Below, piece by piece: positions 33,411-41,542 of a stretch of 64,000 nt of DNA. Positions within the stretch are counted from its first letter, which is position 1. Each line of letters opens with the position of its first letter. Source of the DNA: Petroclostridium xylanilyticum (GTDB lineage Bacteria > Bacillota > Clostridia > SK-Y3); contig NZ_NPML01000019.1 of assembly GCF_002252565.1 (NCBI RefSeq), positions 558,001-622,000 of the forward strand, given 5' to 3'. Below the pieces are notes generated by a model, which ran no database searches, was not told the origin of the DNA, and saw only the letters and a list, made by a program, of their open reading frames with translations. Both the position numbers and the translations under genes were made by a program.

Positions 33411-35000
33411 TCACATCTCCTTTATAGAGTCCTGTTCATACCTATCGATATCTATAGGATTAATATACTCAGGACGTCTCCTCATTAGTTGAAGAGGCAT
33501 ACGACCAAAAACGTCCTTCCAGTCCCTAATCTGAACAGGTGCAACAGGCGATATATAATTGGTGCCAAAACTTTTTAGCAGTACCATATGAATATTGATA
33601 AGTATAAATCCCAAAATCAATCCATATAATCCTAAAACAGCTGCTAACAGCATGATTGGAAACCGGATAATCCGAAAGGCAATTGCCACATTATAGGAAG
33701 GGATAATAAAGGAAGCTATGGCGGTAACCGCTACAATAATCACCATGAACGGGCTGGTAATTCCCGCTCTGACCGCAGCATCGCCCATAATAATACCGCC
33801 TACGATTCCTATTGTTTGTCCTATGGCCTTGGGCAGCCTTGCTCCTGCTTCCCTCAATAATTCTAACGTTATCTCCATTAATAGTGCTTCTATAAAAGCA
33901 GGAAAGGGAACCGGTTCACGGGTGGCAGCCACCGACAACATCAGGGACGTGGGCAGCATTCCCGGATGGTAGGATACAATTGCTATATACAAAGCCGGTG
34001 CAAAGGTGGCTACAAAAGATCCTATCCATCTTAGTGTCCTTAGCAACGTACCAATAATCCACCGTTCATAAAAATCTTCCGGGCTTTGAAAAAACTGATA
34101 CAGGCTGCTCGGAGCAATCAGTGCAAAGGGAGTACCGTCTACCAGTACTACTACACGCCCCTCTGTCATGGCGGATGCAGCTTTATCCGGGCGTTCAGTA
34201 TTCTGTATTTGAGGAAATGGGCTTAAACTGTTATCCTCAATGAATTGCTCAATCTCTCCTGATTCAGTTATATCATCTATGTCAATCTCTTTAATTCTTT
34301 TTTCCACTTGTGCTACCAAGTCAGGATTTGCAATACCCTTTATATAGCTGATCACCACATTGGTTTTAGAACGTCTCCCCACCGTTAAATTCTTTATTAC
34401 CATATTGGGGTCGCGTACTCTTCTTCGCAGCAATACAGTATTAAAACGTATAGTCTCTGTAAAACCATCCTTGGGGCCTCTCACCACCGATTCGGTAGAA
34501 GGTTCCTGTACTCCTCTGGCTTCCCACTGCCGGGTGCCAATTACGATCACCTTATCATATCCATCAATAACTAAAATGGTCTCCCCTGACATAAGAGGTA
34601 ACATTGCTTTATCAAGGTCTTCCGCTTCCTTGACTTCAGCTGCTGAAACAATATGCTCCAGCATTATTTTAGCTGCGTTCTCCTTATTAATTTCCTTTTG
34701 TTTGTCACTTTCAACCTGCCCTGCCTCTAAAATAAGGGGTAGGATCACGTGCCTCTGCACCCAATCCTTACTTACCATTCCGTCAATAAAAATCACGCCG
34801 CACTTAATATTCCCCACTGCCGAAACAAACTGGCGGAATACAATATCGTCACTATCTTGTAAATAAGCCTTAAACTTATTAAAATTTTCTTCAAAATTTT
34901 TTGAAAATTCCGGTGTTACCCTCTCTTCAGGAGGCAGCTGTTGCTCTTGATTATTTTCATTATTATTTCCATTTTTGTTTTTCTTAATGATTTTTACCAT
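33411..35000 (-). CDS. gerAA: Spore germination protein GerAA/GerKA
   Basis: A subunit of the germinant receptor, 529 residues: an N-terminal soluble domain of about 300 residues, then four to five TM segments (RTLRWIGSFVATFAPALYIA; MLLAAVLGLYGLILGF). Motifs GRRSKTNVVISYIKGIANP and RVVVLVDGTPFALIAPS in part are typical. ATG 35000 has GGGAGG upstream; the frame opens at 35051. First gene of the operon. Asn-rich stretch NGNNNENNQEQQ near the N-terminus. Confidence 0.95.
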   Translation of the reverse strand: MVKIIKKNKNGNNNENNQEQQLPPEERVTPEFSKNFEENFNKFKAYLQDSDDIVFRQFVSAVGNIKCGVIFIDGMVSKDWVQRHVILPLILEAGQVESDKQKEINKENAAKIMLEHIVSAAEVKEAEDLDKAMLPLMSGETILVIDGYDKVIVIGTRQWEARGVQEPSTESVVRGPKDGFTETIRFNTVLLRRRVRDPNMVIKNLTVGRRSKTNVVISYIKGIANPDLVAQVEKRIKEIDIDDITESGEIEQFIEDNSLSPFPQIQNTERPDKAASAMTEGRVVVLVDGTPFALIAPSSLYQFFQSPEDFYERWIIGTLLRTLRWIGSFVATFAPALYIAIVSYHPGMLPTSLMLSVAATREPVPFPAFIEALLMEITLELLREAGARLPKAIGQTIGIVGGIIMGDAAVRAGITSPFMVIIVAVTAIASFIIPSYNVAIAFRIIRFPIMLLAAVLGLYGLILGFILINIHMVLLKSFGTNYISPVAPVQIRDWKDVFGRMPLQLMRRRPEYINPIDIDRYEQDSIKEM

Positions 35001-35063
35001 AAAACACACCTCCCGGTAATCATTGCATAAAATCAGTTTTATGGTTAGCAAAAGAAAATGAAA

Positions 35064-36242
35064 TTATACATGCATTTTGTGAATTGTGGATGGTATCAAA
35101 CGAGACCGGAGAATATTTCTATACGCATGAGGTTCCTGCATAATATATATAATGTCATCTAGCATTTTCTTTGCCTTTGGTGTATCTGCATGGATTGATT
35201 TCTTTGTACCGTTTAGAAGAGTAAGAAGCATGGAATAATGAAAATCGTGATAAAATTCCTGTTTGCATCTTTGGGTATAAAGTTTATCAAGAAGATAATC
35301 TTTTATTTGAAGGCTTTTTACCACTTCCTCTGCAGCTATTTCACCGCTTCTAATGGCATAATAAATCCCTTCCCCGGAAAAGGGGTCTACAAATCCTCCA
35401 CTATCTCCGGTAAAAATAATATCCTGTTCACCGAGACATCTGCGAAAGCCTCCCGCAGGTATATAGCTCCCTCTGGGTTGTATAGGTTGCATAGTTTTCC
35501 GGGAAATATTTTTTATTCTTAATACTCCAGCTACGAAAGAAGAAAAATACTGCTTAAGCTTTACCGAGCAGCACGCCCAACACCCTATCCCGATATTATA
35601 GCCGTTCTTTATAGGGAAAGCCCATCCGAACCCTCCTAAAAAAGGTATACAATATAGTTCAACATATTGTTCAACTTGCAGCGGCAGTTCTTGTTTATAT
35701 TTTATAGTTGCAGCAAGTGTAAAGCCCTTCTGCCATTTTTCCCATTTTTTTACGACTCCAGTCCTTCTCGCTATAGAGTTATTGACTCCATCAGCTACTA
35801 TTATTTTTTTTGCACAAAAAATCTGATCACTAGTATATACATTCACTATTTGTTTACCTTCCACTTTAGCAATGTTCAGTGCTTTATAAGGGGCAGCAAA
35901 CAGTGCTCCCGCCTGCAAAGCCTGCTGAACAAGGAAATAGTCGAAATTGGACCGCTGTATTGTCACGCCTAGTAAATGGGAAGTGAGTTTTTCATTCCAT
36001 CTATATTGTCCATCATACAATCTTGCACCATAAATTCGGTGCTCAATAATACTTTCAGGCAATCTTCCTTTTAACAATCCAAGTGTCTTATAAGATAAAT
36101 ACCCCCCGCATACTTTCTCCCGCGGAAACTTTTCTTTATCTATCAATAAAACCTTAAGCCCCTTCTCTGCTGCAAGTCTTGCAGCCGTACTGCCAGCCGG
36201 CCCGGCACCGATTACTATCACATCATATATACTATCGTTCAT
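35064..36242 (-). CDS. Geranylgeranyl-reductase family FAD-dependent oxidoreductase
   Basis: 392 residues with the Rossmann FAD motif VIGAGPAGSTAARLAAEKG at the N-terminus, KVCGGYLS near 45, and the second FAD motif FTGDSGGFVDPFSGEGIYYA near 270. Such proteins reduce isoprenoid double bonds or act on quinones/lipids; which is unknown here. ATG 36242 follows GGAGGG; the frame extends to 36287. It stands alone between the ger operon and the mini-protein cluster. Confidence 0.85.
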   Translation of the reverse strand: MNDSIYDVIVIGAGPAGSTAARLAAEKGLKVLLIDKEKFPREKVCGGYLSYKTLGLLKGRLPESIIEHRIYGARLYDGQYRWNEKLTSHLLGVTIQRSNFDYFLVQQALQAGALFAAPYKALNIAKVEGKQIVNVYTSDQIFCAKKIIVADGVNNSIARRTGVVKKWEKWQKGFTLAATIKYKQELPLQVEQYVELYCIPFLGGFGWAFPIKNGYNIGIGCWACCSVKLKQYFSSFVAGVLRIKNISRKTMQPIQPRGSYIPAGGFRRCLGEQDIIFTGDSGGFVDPFSGEGIYYAIRSGEIAAEEVVKSLQIKDYLLDKLYTQRCKQEFYHDFHYSMLLTLLNGTKKSIHADTPKAKKMLDDIIYIMQEPHAYRNILRSRLIPSTIHKMHV

Positions 36243-36278
36243 AATACCCTCCAACCCAAAAACAATTAAGAATTGAGC

Positions 36279-36310
36279 ATGTAACACTTCATAAATTTAT
36301 TCATATTATG
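36279..36310 (+). promoter_or_regulatory. Sigma-K-like promoter of the first mini-gene
   Basis: ATGTAAC (36279-36285), 16 bases, CATATTATG (36302-36310). Matches the layout AC-N16/17-CATANNNTA; the same ATGTAAC word precedes two other mini-genes. Confidence 0.6.
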
Positions 36311-36388
36311 TAACTATAGGGATAATCTAATACTCTCAACCTTTTAAGTTGTATAAAATTATCCTAAACCAGAAGGGAGGTTTGCTAA

Positions 36389-36598
36389 ATGAGTGTTCCT
36401 GTAACAGACTATCCTCGCAAAGACAGTACCATACTATTTTTTATACTGCTATTTCTTCTTTTGTTCTATGATAATAGCCCCCTTTACAGATATCCTAGCG
36501 TTGTGGGGCAAGTAGAAGTAAAACGCGATAGCTCTATACTTTTCTTCATTTTGATTTTCTTGCTACTATTTTACGATAATGGATACTACGCTACGTAA
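36389..36598 (+). CDS. Duplicated hydrophobic mini-protein (spore-associated type)
   Basis: 69 residues built from two copies of one unit: DSTILFFILLFLLLFYDN (residues 12-29) and DSSILFFILIFLLLFYDN (47-64), separated by a short linker. Each unit is one TM helix ending in an acidic-Asn cap. GGGAGG precedes the ATG. It is related to the single-unit proteins at 36800 and 55557 and shares their promoter motif. The tiny size and promoter recall YjcZ-type spore proteins, but family identity is not certain. Confidence 0.75.
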   Translation: MSVPVTDYPRKDSTILFFILLFLLLFYDNSPLYRYPSVVGQVEVKRDSSILFFILIFLLLFYDNGYYAT

Positions 36599-36609
36599 CA
36601 AACCGTGTT

Positions 36610-36662
36610 AAGTTAAGATTGAGATTAAGAGCTGTATAACTTATCTTAATCTCAATCTTAAT
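36610..36662. repeat. Hexamer-repeat hairpin (AGATTG/AGATTA type)
   Basis: AGTTAAGATTGAGATTAAGA faces TCTTAATCTCAATCTTAATT; it lies just past the first mini-gene and may terminate it. Confidence 0.7.
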
Positions 36663-36677
36663 TTTTCTTTTAAAAAG

Positions 36678-36710
36678 ATGTAACACAGTGGGAGCCTTAT
36701 TCATACTATA
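36678..36710 (+). promoter_or_regulatory. Sigma-K-like promoter of the 34-residue gene
   Basis: ATGTAAC (36678-36684), 17 bases, CATACTATA (36702-36710), an exact CATANNNTA. Confidence 0.65.
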
Positions 36711-36799
36711 AAAGTGAAAGCACCGATTTACATGATTTTCAAATTAACAATTGCCACCAGGCATTATCAAAATCCTTATATGTGAAAGGGGGTATAAGC

Positions 36800-36904
36800 A
36801 TGGGATTCTTCGGATTTAATGGTGATGATGAAATTTTGTTCTTCATTATTCTCTTCTTGCTTTTGTTCTTCAACGGAAGATACGGATATGTTGACAAGAA
36901 ATAA
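36800..36904 (+). CDS. Hydrophobic mini-protein, 34 residues
   Basis: MGFFGFNGDDEILFFIILFL followed by LLFFNGRYGYVDKK: one TM helix with a DDE start cap and an aromatic, basic tail. AAGGGGG is upstream. Near-identical in plan to the frameshifted copy at 55730 and to the unit in the gene at 36389. Likely a forespore- or coat-associated peptide, inferred from its promoter. Confidence 0.75.
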   Translation: MGFFGFNGDDEILFFIILFLLLFFNGRYGYVDKK

Positions 36905-36985
36905 CCAGTGATTAAGCAATAATAGATATTACATAACCTATCTAAAGAAAAATGTACTCTTTTTAGTGATAATTGTCTTCATTGC

Positions 36986-37007
36986 ACCATACATATAAAT
37001 GTATGGT
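36986..37007 (+). terminator. Terminator after the 34-residue gene
   Basis: ACCATACAT-ATAA-ATGTATGGT, a perfect 9-bp stem followed by TATTTTTG. Confidence 0.8.
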
Positions 37008-37033
37008 TATTTTTGTGAACAGGAGGTCTTTAA

Positions 37034-37363
37034 ATGTTTCCAAATCTAAATAAAAAATTTCAACAGATAATTTCTAATATGGATCCGAAAGTACTAGAAA
37101 AAGGTCTTAAGACGATGGCAGAATTTATGAGTACTGAAGAAGGAAAAAAATTGGCTGATCAATTCAAAAATATCGATAAGCAAAAACTGATGGAACAGGT
37201 TAAAGGAATAGATGAAAAATTGCTTACAGAGAAATTAGAAAGTGTAGATGTAAATGAACTTTCTAAGAAAATGAATGATGTAGATAAAGAAAAACTAATC
37301 AGGGAATTAACCAGCAATCCTGATTTAATCAAAAAAATGCGTGAGCTCATGGATACAAAATAA
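37034..37363 (+). CDS. Helical repeat protein, 109 residues, unknown function
   Basis: A short N-terminal helix (FPNLNKKFQQIISNMDP) is followed by four 12-residue repeats of the form x-x-I/V-D-x-x-x-L-x-x-x-L/M/V: KNIDKQKLMEQV, KGIDEKLLTEKL, ESVDVNELSKKM, NDVDKEKLIREL. Highly charged, no TM or signal. AGGAGG precedes the ATG. First of three closely spaced genes after the mini-proteins. No family recognised. Confidence 0.7.
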   Translation: MFPNLNKKFQQIISNMDPKVLEKGLKTMAEFMSTEEGKKLADQFKNIDKQKLMEQVKGIDEKLLTEKLESVDVNELSKKMNDVDKEKLIRELTSNPDLIKKMRELMDTK

Positions 37364-37414
37364 AGAGTGTAATAATGATCTGACAGTTCACCAACTTTAA
37401 AGGGGGGGTTACAA

Positions 37415-37831
37415 GTGGCGGACGATTTTAGCAAAAAAATGGAGCAGTTTAAAAGCCTTTTGGAAAACGAGAATATGGCTGAAAATATCAAGATGTTCAT
37501 GAATATGTTAGCCAATAGCAGCCAAAACGATAACAAAAATCCTTCAGGAGATTCCAGTACTGAAAATAACTATGGTAAAACACCTGTAAAAGAGATGCCT
37601 CCATTAGGCGCTCCAGCTTCAAAGGTATCCATGGATGATACAATGGATACAATTATCAAAATCAAAAGAATATATGATAGAGTAACAAGTACTGACGATC
37701 CTCGAATAAACCTGCTTTTGGCTCTCAAACCATATCTTAATCCAAAAAGAAAAGCAAAGCTTGATACCGCTGTTAAAGTAGTCAATCTTACCAGACTATC
37801 AAGTGTTTTTAATGAAATAGATAAATGGTAA
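37415..37831 (+). CDS. Hypothetical protein, 138 residues, two small domains
   Basis: Starts at GTG with AAAGGGGGGG upstream. N-terminal helical part (DDFSKKMEQFKSLLENENMAE), a polar linker rich in Asn and Ser (about 45-70), and a C-terminal helical module with DPRINLLLALKPYLNPKRKAK and the tail VVNLTRLSSVFNEIDKW, a pattern I have seen in clostridial proteins without function. Ends 13 bases before the next gene. Confidence 0.68.
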   Translation: MADDFSKKMEQFKSLLENENMAENIKMFMNMLANSSQNDNKNPSGDSSTENNYGKTPVKEMPPLGAPASKVSMDDTMDTIIKIKRIYDRVTSTDDPRINLLLALKPYLNPKRKAKLDTAVKVVNLTRLSSVFNEIDKW

Positions 37832-37844
37832 GGAGGAAATTTAA

Positions 37845-38228
37845 GTGTATCGAAGGTATTATCAAAGATATGACAGGTTTGGTGAAGCCCCGCAGAGACC
37901 TATTGGTGAAAATCCTGATATAGATGTCCATAAGGAAGGAAATGAAATCAAAAATGAGGTAAGTGTAACTGCTGAACCTGAAATAATCATTCCTGAAAAG
38001 CCTTCTCCAAAAGATGAAGCACACAAGTCAGCATCTGAACCGGTACCACTTAGGACTGCTTCTCATCCAAAACCTATCGGGCAACGTGCAGGTCTACCAA
38101 GATTATTTAGCAGGTTTGGAATAGACGACTTAATTTTACTTGGGCTAATTTTTATTATTTTACAAGAAGAAGTGGATGATGATTTGCTTTTAATCGTTTT
38201 AATATTCCTATTATTTACCGGACTTTAA
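37845..38228 (+). CDS. Tail-anchored hypothetical protein with mini-protein-like C-terminus
   Basis: 127 residues from GTG 37845 (AGGAGG upstream). The first 85 residues are charged and Pro-rich (PEIIIPEKPSPKDEAHK); the C-terminus has two hydrophobic helices, IDDLILLGLIFIIL and DDDLLLIVLIFLLFTGL, separated by QEEVD. The acidic-cap-plus-Leu/Ile/Phe helix recalls the mini-proteins at 36389 and 36800, so the cluster may act at one membrane. Function unknown. Confidence 0.68.
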   Translation: MYRRYYQRYDRFGEAPQRPIGENPDIDVHKEGNEIKNEVSVTAEPEIIIPEKPSPKDEAHKSASEPVPLRTASHPKPIGQRAGLPRLFSRFGIDDLILLGLIFIILQEEVDDDLLLIVLIFLLFTGL

Positions 38229-38240
38229 TATAAAAATAGC

Positions 38241-38560
38241 GGGGAGTGGGGAGTAAAATCCACACAGTCGCTGCTCATGCGATTTTCATCATCATTTGTG
38301 ACCTGTTGTGGAAGGTTACAGTGGTTAATAGTTAATACATAAAGATATATATAAATAACACTAAGTATGTCACATTATTGTTATTTTGTTCACGGTTCAC
38401 AGTTCTCAGTTCACAGAAATTAGCCAAGAAAATACCGTGAACTGTGAACTGTGAACTAAAATAGACAATGTAAAGTACTTAGTAATACTTATATAGATAT
38501 AGAAATAGATAAAGATACAGATAAAGATTTGGGTATAGTCTTTATCTATATCTTTATCTT
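38241..38560. repeat. Intergenic stretch with three types of short-unit repeat
   Basis: GGGGAGTGGGGAGT (about 38241-38255, one arm only); a GTTCACG hairpin (38388-38457) whose inverted flanks (ACTAAGTA left, TACTTAGT right) lengthen the arms; and a GATAAA hairpin (38494-38560) whose right arm contains the stop codon of the next gene. No gene seen. Confidence 0.7.
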
Positions 38561-39507
38561 GATTCTTTCAACTCATCACCATTTAATACCACTTCCGCTA
38601 CTACAGGCATATGATCTGAAGCCTGGCTTTCGATAGGCTTGCTGCTTTTTATATCTATTTCATCTGATACGAAAATATAATCTATTCTTACATTTGGTTT
38701 ATTTGCAGGAAATGTATTATATTCTTTACCAGCAGAATCTTTCATCACTTTAGAAATCCTTCTGACTTCATCAGACAATGGCCGAGCATTAAAATCCCCC
38801 ATCAATATTTTAGGACCCTTTGTTTCTTTCAGTTTTTTTTCTATAAATTCTACCTGCCTGGGGCGTTCCTGATCTTGGGTAGATAAATGTGTAACCATTA
38901 CCTTGATAGTCTTCCCATCAATATCTAATTCCGCTTCAATTAAACCTCTAGGTTCTGTCGTCCTATCGCCCGGCAGTTGGTGGTTGGTTGAGGATTTTAC
39001 AGGATACTTTGTTACAAGGGCATTTCCATATTTGCTGCCCCTGCTTATAGTATATCCATACACTACGTTATATCCTAAACTTTCAGCAATCATTTGATCC
39101 TGTTTTTGCATTTGAGAGCGCAGCATTAGGTGATCTACCTCGTTTAACGCAATAATATCAGGGCCAGCTCTTTTTATAGTATCGATTACTCTTCCCAGGT
39201 CTAATTTATTATCAATACCTACACCATGTCTTATATTATAAGTCATAAGCTTTAATGTTTTTTCTCTCGCTGCAACAGGAACAGGCATCGCAGCAGACTT
39301 CGCTTGTACAATAGGTATATTTTTAACCGGTAGAACTTCTATCTCTTTTTTTACGGCCGTACAAGATGTTAGAAATAAGAGTATAATGAACAGGATAGGG
39401 ATAAAAGCAGCACTCTTTTTACAGTCATATGGTACAGTTGTTAGTCTGGATATTAATTTAGTAATAATGGTTCCCATCTCCCTAAACTTATCTTGATTAA
39501 CTAGCAC
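38554..39507 (-). CDS. Endonuclease/exonuclease/phosphatase family lipoprotein
   Basis: 317 residues with an internal lipoprotein-type signal (FIPILFIILLFLTSC) and an EEP domain: MTYNIRHGVG near residue 88, ALNEVDHLM near 118, LMGDFNARP near 235 and the catalytic ASDHMPVVAEV near the end. A surface-anchored Mg-dependent phosphoesterase or nuclease. Start is uncertain: GTG 39507 has no clear ribosome site, and ATG at residue 11 has AGGGAG right against it. Its last Arg codon and TAA stop lie inside a hexamer-repeat hairpin. Confidence 0.82.
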   Translation of the reverse strand: MLVNQDKFREMGTIITKLISRLTTVPYDCKKSAAFIPILFIILLFLTSCTAVKKEIEVLPVKNIPIVQAKSAAMPVPVAAREKTLKLMTYNIRHGVGIDNKLDLGRVIDTIKRAGPDIIALNEVDHLMLRSQMQKQDQMIAESLGYNVVYGYTISRGSKYGNALVTKYPVKSSTNHQLPGDRTTEPRGLIEAELDIDGKTIKVMVTHLSTQDQERPRQVEFIEKKLKETKGPKILMGDFNARPLSDEVRRISKVMKDSAGKEYNTFPANKPNVRIDYIFVSDEIDIKSSKPIESQASDHMPVVAEVVLNGDELKESR

Positions 39508-39603
39508 AATGCATCGATTAAATATTTATGTAAACCTATCAATATTATAACATATACTGGTTGAATGTCCTACAGGTATAAATTTACTTTGCTTAAAACA
39601 AGC

Positions 39604-39745
39604 AACTATTCAGCAATTGATCAACATCCTTCCAATTGAAGCCGTCGGCGTCAACCGGTATCCGTGCCGGATTAGACTTACAACGCCGCCCAAGCGTTTT
39701 TACAGCTTCAATTTCCAGGATTGGTTTGTAAACCGCTGAATAGTT
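39604..39745. repeat. Structured three-way-junction element, copy 2
   Basis: Outer stem AACTATTCAGC/GCTGAATAGTT, then ATCCT/AGGAT, AATTGAAGC/GCTTCAATT, then hairpin CCGGTA-TCCG-TGCCGG (39655-39670) and hairpin AACGC/GCGTT (39682-39698). Same layout as 10865-10989, with different bases in most stems. Confidence 0.65.
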
Positions 39746-39753
39746 ACCAAAAT

Positions 39754-39816
39754 AATTTAAGGCCCGCAGTTCATAGGGGGCAACAGATAAACCCTCTGAA
39801 CTGCGGGCCTTAAATT
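39754..39816 (-). terminator. Terminator of the leu operon
   Basis: Perfect 20-bp stem (39754-39773 with 39797-39816; core GGCCCGCAGTTCA) immediately after the leuB stop; a T-rich tail follows on the minus strand. Confidence 0.85.
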
Positions 39817-39821
39817 AATTG

Positions 39822-40880
39822 TTATAGTTCGCTAATAATTAATTCTCCCATTTCTCTTGTACCAACTAAATTCATACCTTTACTCATGATATCCCCTGTC
39901 CTGTAGCCTTTGTCCAGCACATTGCCAACCGCTCTTTCTATTGCATCAGCTTCTTTTCCAAGGTTAAAAGAATACCTCAGCATCATTGCTACGGACACTA
40001 TGGTGGCAATAGGGTTGGCTTTGTCCTGCCCTGCTATATCGGGTGCTGAACCATGTACCGGTTCATACATTCCCAGTTTGCCTGTCCCCAGGCTTGCGGA
40101 AGGCAGCATACCGATAGAACCGGTAATCATAGAAGCCTCATCGGATAATATATCGCCAAACATATTGCTGGTTACAATAACATCAAATTGCCTTGGATTC
40201 TTAACCAGCTGCATTGCCGCATTATCTACATACATATGACTGACTTCTACTTCAGGATATTCCTGGGCCAATCCTGTAACAACTTCGCGCCACAATCTCG
40301 AACTCTCCAGGATATTTGCCTTATCTACCGATACCAGTTTCTTATTTCTTTTCATCGCAATTTCAAACGCCACCCGTGCAATTCGTTCTATCTCTCCAAC
40401 ACTATACTTTTCAGTATCAAAAGCCGAATCATTGTCCCTACCTCTTTCACCAAAATAAATTCCACCGGTCAATTCCCTTACTACCATTACATCCAGGCCT
40501 TCTCCAATAATTTCCGGTTTTAAAGGTGACGCATCTTTTAAAGCACTATGCAGTACGGCAGGGCGAAGGTTGGCAAACAGCCCGAGTCCTTTTCTAAGAC
40601 CCAGCAGTGCCTGCTCAGGCCTTTGACTTCCGGGCAGCGTATCCCATTTGGGACCTCCTACAGCACCCAATAATACCGAGTCACTATTTTTACAAACCTC
40701 TAATGTTTTTGCAGGTAAAGGTTCTCCATATTTATCAATTGCACAACCACCGGCGTCTACTTCTTTTAACTCAAATATATGCCCGAATTTTTCTCCTACA
40801 GCCTTTAGTACATTGACAGCCTGCTCAGTTACTTCCCTGCCAATCCCGTCACCAGGAATTACGGCTATTTTATAAGTCAT
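39822..40880 (-). CDS. leuB: 3-isopropylmalate dehydrogenase
   Basis: Third step of leucine synthesis. 352 residues: [13 protein letters not shown] at the N-terminus, [26 protein letters not shown], then the NAD-site [19 protein letters not shown]. The family-type start is ATG 40880, but a 30-base tandem AACTCCG repeat lies directly upstream in place of a ribosome site. An in-frame GTG at 40925 follows GAGGAG and would add 15 residues encoded mostly by the repeat. Last gene of leuC-leuD-leuB. Confidence 0.94.
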   Translation of the reverse strand: MTYKIAVIPGDGIGREVTEQAVNVLKAVGEKFGHIFELKEVDAGGCAIDKYGEPLPAKTLEVCKNSDSVLLGAVGGPKWDTLPGSQRPEQALLGLRKGLGLFANLRPAVLHSALKDASPLKPEIIGEGLDVMVVRELTGGIYFGERGRDNDSAFDTEKYSVGEIERIARVAFEIAMKRNKKLVSVDKANILESSRLWREVVTGLAQEYPEVEVSHMYVDNAAMQLVKNPRQFDVIVTSNMFGDILSDEASMITGSIGMLPSASLGTGKLGMYEPVHGSAPDIAGQDKANPIATIVSVAMMLRYSFNLGKEADAIERAVGNVLDKGYRTGDIMSKGMNLVGTREMGELIISEL

Positions 40881-40883
40881 ATA

Positions 40884-40913
40884 ATTCGGAGTTTGGAGTT
40901 CGGAGTTTGGAGT
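40884..40913. repeat. Degenerate heptamer repeat (AGTTCGG type) at the leuB start
   Basis: ATTCGG, AGTTTGG, AGTTCGG, AGTTTGG in tandem, free of stop codons in the leuB frame. Confidence 0.7.
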
Positions 40914-41049
40914 GTATACTTGCACCCTTTATCATCTCCTCTTTTCCATCCTCCCTGCCTCCTTCCATAACATAATATGTTGCAAGGGCAAACTTGTGTG
41001 TTCGCCCTGTGTGATATATGCACTCTTCTATTACTTTTCATTTGACGTT

Positions 41050-41541
41050 TTACTTTAAGTTATCTTTAATATATTCAATTAACCCATTCTTTTTAATAAT
41101 CTCCTGCATAAACTCAGGAAATGGGGCACTTTTATATACTTTATTCTTGGTTATATTTGTAATCTCCCCAGTATCGAAGTCCACCTTTACTTCATCACCG
41201 TCTTCTATATCTCTTGAGGCTTCAGGGCACTCTAAAATAGGTAATCCGATATTAATTGCATTTCTGTAAAAAATTCTTGCAAAGGTTTCTGCAATTACAC
41301 AGGATATTCCTGAAGCCTTAATAGCGATAGGTGCATGTTCCCGTGAAGAACCGCATCCAAAATTTTTGGCGGCAACCATGATGTCACCGGCTTTTACTTT
41401 TTTCACAAAGTCTGCATCCAGATCCTCCATACAGTGTTTCGCCAATTCCGCCGGGTCTGAGGTGTTTAAATATCTTGCAGGAATGATTACATCGGTGTCA
41501 ACATTATCTCCGTATTTGATCACTTTACCATGTGCCAGCAT
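41050..41541 (-). CDS. leuD: 3-isopropylmalate dehydratase small subunit
   Basis: 163-residue swivel subunit of isopropylmalate isomerase, of the short (bacterial/archaeal HacB-like) type. [10 protein letters not shown] near residue 57 is the hallmark; [20 protein letters not shown] at the N-terminus fits. GGAGG precedes the ATG. It starts one base after leuC ends, so the two are translated together. Confidence 0.95.
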   Translation of the reverse strand: MLAHGKVIKYGDNVDTDVIIPARYLNTSDPAELAKHCMEDLDADFVKKVKAGDIMVAAKNFGCGSSREHAPIAIKASGISCVIAETFARIFYRNAINIGLPILECPEASRDIEDGDEVKVDFDTGEITNITKNKVYKSAPFPEFMQEIIKKNGLIEYIKDNLK

Positions 41542-41542
41542 C

